From contig NZ_CP031168.1 in NCBI RefSeq assembly GCF_022354825.1, positions 4,465,501-4,529,500 on the forward strand: 64,000 nucleotides of DNA, read 5' to 3'. Below are positions 26,388 through 33,893 of this stretch, piece after piece. The stretch comes from Paenibacillus sp. H1-7. Lineage in GTDB: Bacteria > Bacillota > Bacilli > Paenibacillales > NBRC-103111. Under the pieces are notes generated by a model, which saw nothing but the letters and a program-made list of their open reading frames with translations, made no database searches and was not told the origin of the DNA. Numbering within the stretch: position 1 is the stretch's first letter; every line of letters begins with the position of its first letter. The translations under genes and the position numbers were made by a program.

Positions 26388-27239
26388 ATGCAATCCGTAA
26401 CATTAAACAATGGTGTGAAAATGCCAATCATCGGCTTCGGTGTTTACCAAGTTCCTGATGCTGAAGAATGCGAGAAAGCCGTATACGAAGCGCTGATGGC
26501 TGGTTACCGCCTAATCGATACTGCCTCCGGTTATCTGAATGAGGAAGCGGTGGGCCGTGCGATCAAGCGCAGCGGTATATCACGTGCGGAGCTGTTCATC
26601 ACAACCAAGCTTTGGGTTCAGGATGCCAGCTACGAGAGTGCCAAGCTGGCGTTTGCCAAATCCCTGAAGAAGCTCCAGCTCGACTATCTGGATTTATACC
26701 TTATTCACCAGCCTTTCGGTGATTACTACGGCGCTTGGCGTGCGATGGAAGAGCTGTACCGTGAAGGCAAAATCAAGGCAATCGGGGTCAGCAATTTCCT
26801 GCCTGACCGTTTGATGGACCTTATCGTGCATAACGAAATCGTGCCTGCCGTCAATCAGGTCGAAACGCACCCGTTCTACCACCAGATCGAGAGCGCCGCT
26901 TTTATGAAAGAGCAGGGAGTACAGCACCAGTCTTGGGCGCCTTTGGCTGAAGGACTTAACAACTTGTTTGGGAACGAAGTGCTGGCCTCCATCGCAGAAA
27001 AACACAACAAGTCCGTCGCCCAAGTCGTGCTTCGCTGGCTTGTTCAGCGTGGAGTCGTTGTAATTCCGAAGTCGGTGAAAAAAGAACGGATCGTCGAAAA
27101 CTTTAACATTTTCGATTTTGAATTGAGCGCGTACAACATCGAACAAATTTCCACTCTCGATACGCAGAAAAGTCTTTTCTTATCGTACCGCGATCCGGAA
27201 GTCGCCAAGATGATGGGGAACTGGAAAGTCGATCTGTAA
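26388..27239 (+). CDS. Aldo/keto reductase
   Basis: The 283-residue TIM-barrel oxidoreductase has the usual AKR residues: Asp and Tyr in YRLIDTASGYLNEEAVG, Lys in LFITTKLWVQD and His in LDLYLIHQPFGD. The NADPH site includes VVIPKSVKKERIVEN. It reduces aldehydes or ketones such as methylglyoxal. The divergent MerR gene and MerR-type promoter suggest induction by carbonyl stress. A strong terminator follows at 27281. Confidence 0.92.
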   Translation: MQSVTLNNGVKMPIIGFGVYQVPDAEECEKAVYEALMAGYRLIDTASGYLNEEAVGRAIKRSGISRAELFITTKLWVQDASYESAKLAFAKSLKKLQLDYLDLYLIHQPFGDYYGAWRAMEELYREGKIKAIGVSNFLPDRLMDLIVHNEIVPAVNQVETHPFYHQIESAAFMKEQGVQHQSWAPLAEGLNNLFGNEVLASIAEKHNKSVAQVVLRWLVQRGVVVIPKSVKKERIVENFNIFDFELSAYNIEQISTLDTQKSLFLSYRDPEVAKMMGNWKVDL

Positions 27240-27280
27240 ACTTGATTAAGCGTAAACTCATCATGCATTTATCCTCATCT

Positions 27281-27320
27281 GTAAAGAAAGGACAGGGCAA
27301 TCTCCCTGTCCTTTCTTTAC
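27281..27320 (+). terminator. Long perfect hairpin after the aldo/keto reductase
   Basis: Perfect 17-bp arms (GTAAAGAAAGGACAGGG and its complement) enclose a 6-base loop. The right arm contains CTTTCTTTAC, so termination is likely; it is unusually long and perfect. Confidence 0.65.
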
Positions 27321-27387
27321 TTAGATTGTAAAAATAGTAAAACTGCTGCTATCGGTGGACCGAATCTATATACCACCGATACTTCCA

Positions 27388-27412
27388 TAACTAAACTCCC
27401 GTTAGCTAAACA
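27388..27412 (-). repeat. attC-like left-type half element
   Basis: ACTAAACTCCCGTTAGCTAA resembles the left simple site with one base lost in the spacer. It lies 20 bp beyond the stop of the remnant at 27433. Confidence 0.5.
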
Positions 27413-27432
27413 ATAACTACGATGGACAGTAA

Positions 27433-27582
27433 TCAACAAGGCCCCCTATATGTTAAGTTACCTGAACTTCCAATCAATATCTCTTCGTACTCTGTTTTCG
27501 TAAAATAATCAGCTGTATTTAATTCAATAATTTCATTTGTTGTGTACATATAAACTGTAATTCGGTCATCACGAATATCCGA
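27433..27582 (-). pseudogene. Coding remnant, unidentified
   Basis: An open minus-strand stretch of ~49 codons (DRITVYMYTTNEIIELNTAD, ILIGSSGNLTYRG) ends 20 bp from a half element. It is preceded in frame by a stop and has no start codon or ribosome binding site. It looks like the 3' part of a small cassette-type gene. Confidence 0.4.
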
Positions 27583-27663
27583 CTACTCCTATGTTTTATG
27601 TTTAACATACCGGTTGCAGTGAATTAAGGTCGAACATAGCGATGATTACGACTGATGAACGTA

Positions 27664-27692
27664 AAGAAAAGACACCCCATTGTGGTGTCTTC
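27664..27692 (-). terminator. Terminator of the gene at 27706
   Basis: GACACC-N6-GGTGTC with a T-rich tail on the minus strand lies 15 bp beyond the stop codon. Confidence 0.65.
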
Positions 27693-27705
27693 AAGCACTA
27701 CCGGA

Positions 27706-28293
27706 TTAATCTTCTAATTGAATTTCGATACGTGCAAGGACACCAGCGGGATTATTTTCGCTTCTGTTTGCATTTGACGGGAAGTTAAAAGCGGCTATCA
27801 CAATATCATTCGTACCTATCCGAAGGAAACGCCTAATATTAAACGATCTTCCCGGATTAAAGAATGAAACATTGCCCTGCGGATTGTCGATAACTACCGA
27901 CCGTCCATTTATTAAAACGATGGCAAAGTTATCAACGGACAGGAATAATCTAGCTCTCTCAATATCGTCTCTAATCGTAAATCTTCTGGCGACCACAGCA
28001 GCAGGACCATTAGGGTCATTTCTTCCCCAAACGTACGATTCACCTGCTTGCGGCGCTACCCATGCCGGATTTCGCTCGATTTCAAGTGCGTTTACCCAAT
28101 TTCGATTCGTACTTATTCTCCTAGTACTTTGGGTAATAATAACCGATTTTTGTGCATCCAATGATCTTTGTGTGGCAGCCATCATTCTCATTACCTTTGC
28201 AACTATATTCGCCCGGATTCCCTTATGTCTTCCAGTTGATTCTACTTGTTTGACCGTATTATTTGCCTTTTTTATCACTGTTCTTTTGTACAT
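27706..28293 (-). CDS. Basic protein with a beta-sandwich carbohydrate-binding-like domain
   Basis: The 195-residue product has a basic, Lys/Arg-rich N-terminus (~70 residues) and then a beta-rich domain: NPAWVAPQAGESYVWGRND, ARLFLSVDNFAIVLINGRS, IGTNDIVIAAFNFPSN. The pattern resembles galactose-binding-like sandwiches in glycosidases, in which a strained Trp-aromatic face binds sugar. There is no signal peptide. Its plan (basic tail plus jelly-roll-like domain) parallels the C1q-like gene at 9228, so a spore-surface role is possible. Family not firmly recognised. Confidence 0.5.
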   Translation of the reverse strand: MYKRTVIKKANNTVKQVESTGRHKGIRANIVAKVMRMMAATQRSLDAQKSVIITQSTRRISTNRNWVNALEIERNPAWVAPQAGESYVWGRNDPNGPAAVVARRFTIRDDIERARLFLSVDNFAIVLINGRSVVIDNPQGNVSFFNPGRSFNIRRFLRIGTNDIVIAAFNFPSNANRSENNPAGVLARIEIQLED

Positions 28294-28487
28294 TTCATGC
28301 GTCCCCCTTTGTATAAGCGAATCTATATTATATATATGAGTTTATGGATTGATGGATATGGACAAGTGATTATAGTTAATCGCTCAATTCCTCAAATGAA
28401 AATAACCCCGTAAAAATGGAAGTCTGTCTCACATTATGCTTGATGACAATAGAATCAAACATGCCTACATGCACTGAATTCCCTACG

Positions 28488-28566
28488 TTAAACTACCCGT
28501 TTGTTGAGCGAAGGGCTGCCACGCGGCAGCCCTTCGGCATTGAACTAACGTACCCGTTAGCTTAAT
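28488..28566 (-). repeat. attC-like element E3 (two-ended)
   Basis: Left end TTAAACTACCCGTTTGTTGA, perfect stem GAAGGGCTGCC/GGCAGCCCTTC, right end GAACTAACGTACCCGTTAG plus CTTAAT. This short 79-bp copy marks the left edge of the dense array. Confidence 0.75.
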
Positions 28567-28589
28567 AAACAATGTTATCCTTCGTTTCT

Positions 28590-28803
28590 TTAAAATGTGT
28601 GCTGAAACCCCGTTAGTTTTGCATTGTTTGACCGTTCAAAGAAAAAAAATCTAAAGTTCTTCCATGAAATATTCGCATTCTGAAAGATGAAGTCTCCATC
28701 TTTAAGTTTCCGATCCTCATTAACTTGACAGCCATTAGATAGCCGATATTTAACTTTCAAGAAAGTGTCCCCTACTGCAATACCTTTAGCTATCTCAAAA
28801 ACT
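28590..28803 (-). pseudogene. Coding remnant without a start, unidentified
   Basis: A 70-codon open frame reads VFEIAKGIAVGDTFLKVKYR, then LSNGCQVNEDRKLKDGDFIF and ANISWKNFRFFFFER, and ends FQHTF. It is preceded in frame by a stop. Its 3' end runs through a CTAACGGGG half element at 28607-28622, so the original C-terminus has been replaced. It may have been the second half of the gene at 28808 before a frameshift. Confidence 0.45.
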
Positions 28804-28807
28804 CCCC

Positions 28808-29077
28808 CTAGTACATCGTCCTAAATGGGAGTGTTAAATTCATATATTGCTCAAGTTTATTACGGTATTGAAAGTAATATATGCCTAGCGCATATTCTCC
28901 TTCTTCTCCAAATTCAACTCTTTCAAAGCCATCAATTTTGAATTGTCTGTTTGTGTACGATAACATGAAACCACCACCAAGATAATATAATGGCCTATCT
29001 TTTAAATGCAGTCTTGGAAAGCTTAGTTGATCTAGTGGAGTAAATCTTTTTATGTCGTTCACTTGATTCCAGTTCAC
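28808..29077 (-). CDS. Hypothetical cassette-type protein, 89 aa
   Basis: I place the start at the GTG at 29077, 8 bp after AAAGGTG; upstream in-frame codons lack a ribosome binding site. The product (VNWNQVNDIKRFTPLDQLSF..., FKIDGFERVEFGEEGEYAL) has mixed alpha/beta character and no membrane segment. The stop is followed almost at once by the remnant at 28590-28803 in another frame, so this could be the N-terminal part of a longer broken gene. Family unknown. Confidence 0.45.
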   Translation of the reverse strand: MNWNQVNDIKRFTPLDQLSFPRLHLKDRPLYYLGGGFMLSYTNRQFKIDGFERVEFGEEGEYALGIYYFQYRNKLEQYMNLTLPFRTMY

Positions 29078-29169
29078 AATAATACACCTTTCTAAATAAA
29101 GGTACCGATTCATGTCGGCCGGCACTTATGTTTTTAATTTGGGTTTAGTAACTATACTCGATTAAATTT

Positions 29170-29255
29170 GAGCTATCGTTCACCTGTAGTAACGAATTTA
29201 TCCCTTGAATATAACCAAAAGAATATTATTCCGCCACCCGCACCGTTAGCTTAAT
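29170..29255 (-). repeat. Degenerate attC-like element (two-ended)
   Basis: GAGCTATCGTTCACCTGTAG at the left and CCGCACCGTTAGCTTAAT at the right are 86 bp apart. No strong inner stem remains. The right end overlaps the stop codon of the next gene, as in other modules. Confidence 0.45.
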
Positions 29256-29643
29256 ATTGGATACTTGTGCCATTGATAACATTAAATTTGTCGACTAAAT
29301 CTCGATAGACTGTTTCATCTTTGATTCGCCACTTAAGAAGATCCTTAATTATTGAAAATATCGTTGGTTTTATCCATCGAAGAATTGCTTGGTAAGTAAC
29401 TTCATCATCAACTAGATGTTCATAAAAGGATACACCTGCTGCATTCCGTAAATCATCAGCTCTTTGAGTTGAACACCACTCAGCGTACTCATATATCTTC
29501 TTTAGCTGGTCCTCATCACCACGATTATGAGCTTCCTTCACCAATCCTAGAAGAGTCCGAAATACATCATAAATTGTTTCGTGTTGAGTAGGTCCGAAGC
29601 GAATATTAAACAACTCGGTGGCTTTTCTTCTCCATACGCTCAC
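29251..29643 (-). CDS. Hypothetical helical protein, 130 aa
   Basis: The GTG start at 29643 is preceded by GAGGTG. The all-helical product (ETIYDVFRTLLGLVKEAHNR, QLKKIYEYAEWCSTQRADDL, NAAGVSFYEHLVDDE) resembles small immunity-type proteins that follow polymorphic toxins, such as the DUF7674 kind, but no partner toxin is nearby. The start is 8 bp from a half element at 29651 and the stop lies inside the element at 29170-29255, so the gene fills one module. Confidence 0.55.
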   Translation of the reverse strand: MSVWRRKATELFNIRFGPTQHETIYDVFRTLLGLVKEAHNRGDEDQLKKIYEYAEWCSTQRADDLRNAAGVSFYEHLVDDEVTYQAILRWIKPTIFSIIKDLLKWRIKDETVYRDLVDKFNVINGTSIQY

Positions 29644-29650
29644 AATTTCA

Positions 29651-29670
29651 CCTCAGTGCCCGTTAACATT
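29651..29670 (-). repeat. attC-like half element
   Basis: CTCAGTGCCCGTTAACATTA resembles the left simple site and lies directly upstream of the start codon at 29643. Confidence 0.45.
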
Positions 29671-29691
29671 ACATTTTCCTCATTTTACCAC

Positions 29692-29776
29692 AGTATCCTG
29701 CCCGCTAAGTGAAAAAAGGCAGCCTATCTTTCTGGTCGGCTGCCCCCGTGTCTTTATCGTATCCGTTAGCGGAATG
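29692..29776 (-). repeat. attC-like element E4 (two-ended)
   Basis: Left end GTATCCTGCCCGCTAAGTGA, inner stem GGCAGCC/GGCTGCC, right end TTATCGTATCCGTTAGCGGA. It lies 35 bp beyond the stop of the DUF1871-like gene. Confidence 0.7.
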
Positions 29777-29810
29777 ACTTAATAAGAGGTAATTATTCAT
29801 GGTGTTGGAA

Positions 29811-30050
29811 TTAATCCAATATTTCAATAATTTTTTTAGCAGTTATTAAACATTCACTTTTACTTAATTTTCGTGAAGGATCCAAATGTCGAAGCATAGA
29901 TTCAGTATACCCTACTATTTGCTCAGGGTCCCTTGACCCGCTAGAACGAATGCATTTTAGTATTTCATAACTTTCGATACCATAGACTTTTAAACCAAAT
30001 GGATCCCATTCGGCAATGATTTTATGTATTTTGTCCCTTTGAGAATTAAT
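29811..30050 (-). CDS. DUF1871-family small protein with a likely ATT start
   Basis: An open frame of 79 codons lies behind a perfect GAGGAGG site, with ATT where ATG is expected (30050). The product reads RDKIHKIIAEWDPFGLKVYG, then EILKCIRSSGSRDPEQIVGY and ends AKKIIEILD, matching the small helical DUF1871/YugE-like family. Either ATT is used as a rare start, as in infC, or a point mutation has weakened the gene. It fills the space between E4 and E5. Confidence 0.55.
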   Translation of the reverse strand: MNSQRDKIHKIIAEWDPFGLKVYGIESYEILKCIRSSGSRDPEQIVGYTESMLRHLDPSRKLSKSECLITAKKIIEILD

Positions 30051-30109
30051 AAAAAATCCTCCTCAACCCTTATATCGCAAAATAATCGCAAAATAATCCA
30101 CATATTACT

Positions 30110-30206
30110 CTGCTATCCTGCCCGTTACTTCAATCTCAGAACTGGAAAGTCGCCGCGGCGCCTGCTCCAGTTCTGATGATTGTACTATCGTACCCATTAG
30201 TTTAAG
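30110..30206 (-). repeat. attC-like element E5 (two-ended)
   Basis: Left end CTATCCTGCCCGTTACTTCA, long inner stem TCAGAACTGGA/TCCAGTTCTGA, right end ACTATCGTACCCATTAGTTT. The next gene's stop codon begins at 30207, immediately adjacent. Confidence 0.75.
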
Positions 30207-30439
30207 CTAGCCTTTAGTGTAAATCCCCAAAACACAGTTTGAAAATTCTCCCGCTGCAAAGGTAATTACTTCGTCGTTATCGTTTTGAACTGACCAAACG
30301 GTAAAGTATTTTTTAACATTGTATATAGGGTCTATCACGGCAGCCTTCCCACCCGTATCATTCCATTTTTTCTTAAAGATATCTATCCCGTTCAGCAAAA
30401 ATGAGTCATCTCAGTACTTCCGATAAACACCCAATCCAT
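30207..30439 (-). pseudogene. Small cassette-type gene with a one-base frameshift
   Basis: GGAGGGCAAGA precedes an ATG at 30439 and the frame MDWVFIGSTEMTHFC, which stops at TGA. In the shifted frame an open stretch continues LLNGIDIFKKKWNDTGGKAA and on to CVLGIYTKG, ending flush with E5. Adding one T to the TTTTT run near 30400 restores a single ~77-residue protein. This could be a real mutation, a sequencing error, or slippage. Family unknown. Confidence 0.5.
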
Positions 30440-30443
30440 TCTT

Positions 30444-30466
30444 GCCCTCCTCCCGTTACCTTAATA
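30444..30466 (-). repeat. attC-like half element
   Basis: CCCTCCTCCCGTTACCTTAAT resembles a left simple site. On the minus strand it supplies the GGAGG ribosome binding site of the gene starting at 30439, and it lies 10 bp beyond the stop at 30476. Confidence 0.55.
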
Positions 30467-30475
30467 AAGCTTAAC

Positions 30476-30868
30476 TTAAGAAGCTATGAGATGTTTACCT
30501 CGGTAATAATAAACCTTGCTTTTAATAATTTCTTCAACAGCATTTGCGTATTTGGGAATTAGTTTATTTACGACATAATAATCATTATACTTTTGAGGGT
30601 CGTAATAAAAGTTGTTATCTATACTCATTAGAGATATGCCGAAGTTACAGCCTTGAGGGACGGATGAGTCCCATTCCTGTAGTTTCCCTTCCTCAAATGG
30701 CTTCGATATGTTTATTGATATGTGGTCATCATCGTATGTCCATGCCCAATTGTTTTCATTCTCGTAATCAAATTCGAATTCATTAAGATATAAGGCATTT
30801 CTTAGTAATTCAACAAAGTGATCTAATGTTAGTAACGATTTAAAAGCCAAATGTTCATGTATTACCAT
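30476..30868 (-). CDS. Hypothetical cassette-type protein, 130 aa
   Basis: I choose the ATG at 30868, after AAGGAAG. The soluble acidic product (FKSLLTLDHFVELLRNALYL, NNWAWTYDDDHISINISKP, GISLMSIDNNFYYDPQKY) has a mixed fold like small immunity proteins. No family is recognised. The stop is 10 bp from a half element and E6 lies 78 bp upstream of the start, so one gene fills one module. Confidence 0.55.
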   Translation of the reverse strand: MVIHEHLAFKSLLTLDHFVELLRNALYLNEFEFDYENENNWAWTYDDDHISINISKPFEEGKLQEWDSSVPQGCNFGISLMSIDNNFYYDPQKYNDYYVVNKLIPKYANAVEEIIKSKVYYYRGKHLIAS

Positions 30869-30945
30869 TGCACTACACTTCCTTATTTTAGAAGTAGTCA
30901 CAACAAGTTCTTCATAACAAATATAATTATATAAGCACACAATGA

Positions 30946-31038
30946 TATATCCTGCCCAATAACTTAACGAGGCTTCAGTCTAGTACCTGCAGCAGCCTCG
31001 TGGTGTAAGCATTGCTCTAACGTACCCGTTAGTTGAAT
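30946..31038 (-). repeat. attC-like element E6 (two-ended)
   Basis: Left end TATCCTGCCCAATAACTTAA, inner stem CGAGGC/GCCTCG, right end CTCTAACGTACCCGTTAG plus TTGAAT. It lies 14 bp beyond the stop at 31052. Confidence 0.75.
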
Positions 31039-31051
31039 AATTGTTACTCTT

Positions 31052-31300
31052 TTATTTAGATTCTTTTATCTTCTTGAATAAAACCTCAATATCCAAATCT
31101 TCATCTAACAATTTAATAGGGATTGGTTCTGCCCCACAAATCTTACAAACCAGAGGGTACGAATCTGTCAGTATAAGGCATAGTGTATCTTTATCAACTT
31201 CAATTACCTCTGCATAGTAACATTCTGCTGAAATATCCCTTGAATAAGTTTCGTTCATGAAACATTCAAATAATACCTTGAACTTGTATTTTGATTCCAT
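31052..31300 (-). CDS. Hypothetical cassette-type protein, 82 aa
   Basis: The small soluble product (YKFKVLFECFMNETYSRDIS, VDKDTLCLILTDSYPLVCK) contains four Cys residues including a CKIC pair, which could bind metal. It begins MESKYKF at 31300 behind a weak GGGATTGAG site. No family is recognised. It is flanked by E6 and a half element at 31349. Confidence 0.5.
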   Translation of the reverse strand: MESKYKFKVLFECFMNETYSRDISAECYYAEVIEVDKDTLCLILTDSYPLVCKICGAEPIPIKLLDEDLDIEVLFKKIKESK

Positions 31301-31348
31301 TTACTCAATCCCTTTTAGAATCAGCTACTGTTTCTCTTGTATTTATTC

Positions 31349-31371
31349 CGCTATAGTACCCATTAGTTGAA
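31349..31371 (-). repeat. attC-like right-type half element
   Basis: GCTATAGTACCCATTAGTTG plus AA matches the right simple site and ends 6 bp from the SMI1-like stop codon. Confidence 0.6.
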
Positions 31372-31376
31372 CCCAG

Positions 31377-31940
31377 CTAATGAACATTAAAAGAAAAAAA
31401 CTCAGTTTTTTTGTTTGGAAAAGGAAAATCATCAGGAAAGGAATCACAAACTATTTCTTTCATTATTATCTGATATAAGAACTCAGTCATGATAATGGGG
31501 TAATGGAAGTACTCAGATGATCTCGAGGTATATACGACTATTGTCCACTCGTCAGGGTTCCCAAATGTTAGCCAATATAACTCGTCTCCATTATCAGTGT
31601 ATCCCCAAGGCAGAATTCCCCCAGTTGAAGGGAAAACCTCATGTTCGAAGTATTGTGGGAAGGCTAGCTTAGATTGTAGATATGCAGTACATATTTCTTC
31701 TTTTCTCTTCAAAAAATTAACGTTTTCATCTTTTACAAAGGGATTTAATATCCATAGGAATTTATCAATCCCGCCTGTCCCATAGGTATTAATAAATTGT
31801 CTGTAATCTGAGGGAACTTTTGTTCCAAGTCTATTTATAAAATATTCCCATTGCAATTGATCCCCGCAGTTAAATGGTGTGGTAGGAGGAGGAAGTATAT
31901 CAATTAACTTTTTCAACTTAGAGCAACCCCTTGTTAACAT
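31377..31940 (-). CDS. SMI1/KNR4 (SUKH) family protein, immunity type
   Basis: The ~187-residue protein shows the SUKH pattern: an N-terminal helix, KVPSDYRQFINTYGTGGIDK, GGILPWGYTDNGDELYWLT and WTIVVYTSRSSEYFHYP. SUKH proteins commonly neutralise nuclease or other toxins of polymorphic toxin systems, although no toxin is nearby. A TTG at 31919, 10 bp after AAGGGG, is a rival start that would shorten it by seven residues. It lies between E7 and the half element at 31349. Confidence 0.75.
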   Translation of the reverse strand: MLTRGCSKLKKLIDILPPPTTPFNCGDQLQWEYFINRLGTKVPSDYRQFINTYGTGGIDKFLWILNPFVKDENVNFLKRKEEICTAYLQSKLAFPQYFEHEVFPSTGGILPWGYTDNGDELYWLTFGNPDEWTIVVYTSRSSEYFHYPIIMTEFLYQIIMKEIVCDSFPDDFPFPNKKTEFFSFNVH

Positions 31941-31995
31941 TCTTTAACCATTTGTGGTTGGTTCTACAATACCGTTATGGATCCTCTTTAATCCC

Positions 31996-32075
31996 ATTAT
32001 TCTGCCTGTTACTTTAATGAACGAAGAGGAGCTTACAGCGTTACAAGCTCTCCACTATCGTACCCGTTAGTTTAG
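31996..32075 (-). repeat. attC-like element E7 (two-ended)
   Basis: Left end CATTATTCTGCCTGTTACTT plus TAATGAA, inner stem GAGGAGCTT/AAGCTCTCC (imperfect), right end ACTATCGTACCCGTTAG plus TTTAG. Confidence 0.7.
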
Positions 32076-32097
32076 CCGATAGCCAAAACGCGTACCG

Positions 32098-32300
32098 TTA
32101 CCGAATTAATTCATCCAATCCGAGCCGATCTACCATAATGTCTCCATCTTGGAGTTAGAGCACAGCTCGTTCAGATTTATAGTCCCAGCCACTGCTAATG
32201 GCGTAATGAATTAACTTAGCACAAACCAATGGTTGGCAAAGATTAGTTGCCCAATTGATTTTCCAAGAAAAGAAAATCAAGAAATATGATGTTTTCGTAT
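32098..32300 (-). pseudogene. Decayed small gene related to the next one
   Basis: The frame reads WKINWATNLCQPLVCAKLIH, then YAISSGWDYKSERAVL, a stop codon, and LQDGDIMVDRLGLDELIR. The part after QPLVCA resembles ALIISEAIIQGWKPREKGAL of the intact gene at 32508, so the two may be paralogues. The in-frame stop and missing start show decay. It lies 22 bp from E7. Confidence 0.4.
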
Positions 32301-32507
32301 TGGACGGATAAATCTTAAAACTAATGTGCTCGTTTTCAGACCATTAGTCGATTACACAAAGAAATGGATAATCGTCGACTACAATTTTCTTGAATTCCTT
32401 TGTAAAAAGCTTCAATAGTATTAATTCTCCTCATTAAAAGTTACATATCCAAGGACTAAGCTGACTGGCGGGCTGCCGTTATCTCGTTTTGGAACCATCC
32501 TCTCCCA

Positions 32508-32837
32508 TTATTTCAACGATAACAGCTTGTTTTCTGAATGTTTGAAACTTAATAACGCACCTTTCTCCCTAGGTTTCCAACCTTGTATGATTGCCTCCGA
32601 AATAATTAAAGCTATTTCAGCAGGCATCACGATTTTATTATTGAGTAATTCAACATTCGGAAACTCCACCCAAAATTCGTTGATGTCTGACTCTATCGCA
32701 ACTCGGAGCAATTGCCCTTTCACTTCATCATGCTGAACGGTTAACGTAATAATACCTCTTGCTGATGGAGTGATTAGCCATCTGAATGGCTCTTGCCCGA
32801 CAATAATCTTTCTTGACCCTTTTTTGCTAATTGTCAT
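32508..32837 (-). CDS. Hypothetical protein of a small cassette-type family, 109 aa
   Basis: I choose the ATG at 32837 (GGAG eight bases upstream) rather than one further out. The product opens MTISKKGSRKIIVGQEPFRW and ends with IISEAIIQGWKPREKGALLS. It looks like a small soluble protein with a conserved RW...GW.P pattern seen in hypothetical proteins, but no function is known. A half-site-like GCTGCCGTTATCTCG lies 25 bp downstream. Confidence 0.5.
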   Translation of the reverse strand: MTISKKGSRKIIVGQEPFRWLITPSARGIITLTVQHDEVKGQLLRVAIESDINEFWVEFPNVELLNNKIVMPAEIALIISEAIIQGWKPREKGALLSFKHSENKLLSLK

Positions 32838-32881
32838 TACTTCAACTCCAAGTTTTAGTCCCACTCATTTTAACACATATT

Positions 32882-32975
32882 GGAACTAGACTCCCGTTAG
32901 CGTAACGCGGCTGCCGATCATGTCCGGCAGCCACATCTTGGTTATTCATCGAACTAACGTACCCGTTAGCTTAAT
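32882..32975 (-). repeat. attC-like element E8 (two-ended)
   Basis: Left end GGAACTAGACTCCCGTTAGC, inner stem CGGCTGCCG/CCGGCAGCC, right end GAACTAACGTACCCGTTAG plus CTTAAT. Nearly identical in its core to E9 and E11. Confidence 0.8.
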
Positions 32976-33012
32976 GTGTAACCATCGTTTTAGTAGTTCT
33001 AGAACTCATCGA

Positions 33013-33457
33013 TCAACGAAATCCCTTTAGTAATCTTCTGGATATAGGTTTATACAGCTTGCTCAGTTCATGAAGGAGACCTGTTATGCGTCCACATTGT
33101 TCATAAAGTATTGAATTGCCTAGGCATTCCGGATATCCGATTTTTCTGCCAGGTGCGTGGTTGAAGGAAGTTACGTAAAAACCAATTGTACTCCCATGGA
33201 TAAGTTCAATATACTTTCTATCAACCGAAGAAACTGGGTCAGAAATCGACAATCCATTCTCCGAAAGATAACGAATCCATTCTATTTCAGCTGCGAGTCC
33301 TTCCAACGTCCGAAGAGTGCGATTCATCCCGGTTATAGGAATAAATAAAGTTTTGGAAGCCCCCGATGAAAGTCAGATCTTTGGGGCTGATCCCAAACCG
33401 CTCAGCACCCTCAGTGATATATTCGTCCAGGAACATATATTTTATTTTTGGATCCAT
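33013..33457 (-). pseudogene. Aminoglycoside phosphotransferase-type kinase, broken
   Basis: From a well-placed ATG at 33457 (AAGGAG) the frame reads MDPKIKYMFLDEYITEGAER, FGISPKDLTFIGGFQNFIYS, then shifts. A second frame from 33327 reads LEGLAAEIEWIRYLSENGLS and ILYEQCGRITGLLHELSKLY. Together these are the N-lobe of an APH/choline-kinase-like enzyme, with the strand between them deleted. The catalytic HGD and DFD motifs are missing because the gene also ends early. E8 lies 37 bp downstream. Confidence 0.65.
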
Positions 33458-33640
33458 GTTTTCTCCTTGGTAATTGAATCAAGATTGAATACAATAATTC
33501 CCAACTCAGTACTATTACCCAATTTTAATAAAAGCAAAGCCTGGTGACATATAAGAGCCCCACTTTCAAGATATTTCTATTACATATCAATCATACCTAA
33601 TCCAGCTTTTTACAGTCAATGAAAATGCCTGAGTCGTTGC

Positions 33641-33732
33641 AATAAACTGCCCGCGAGCGTAACGCGGCTGCCGATCTATGCCGGCAGCCGCGTATTGATT
33701 GTTGATTAAACTAACGTACCCGTTAGCTTAAT
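33641..33732 (-). repeat. attC-like element E9 (two-ended)
   Basis: Left end ATAAACTGCCCGCGAGCGTA, perfect stem GCGGCTGCCG/CGGCAGCCGC, right end TTAAACTAACGTACCCGTTA plus GCTTAAT. This is a clear example of the two-ended plan. Confidence 0.8.
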
Positions 33733-33893
33733 AATAACTCATCATCAGTTGGTAAACCTCCCAGTCGACTTCTTTGATGATGAGTAAATGGTCCTTGTAT
33801 CATTTATGTTGCGGTTTCTTTTATAAGATTCGCTTCTGCTGCCAGAAGTAGAGTATAGTAGGAGTTGAAAATATATTTTAGGAGGCTACAGTC

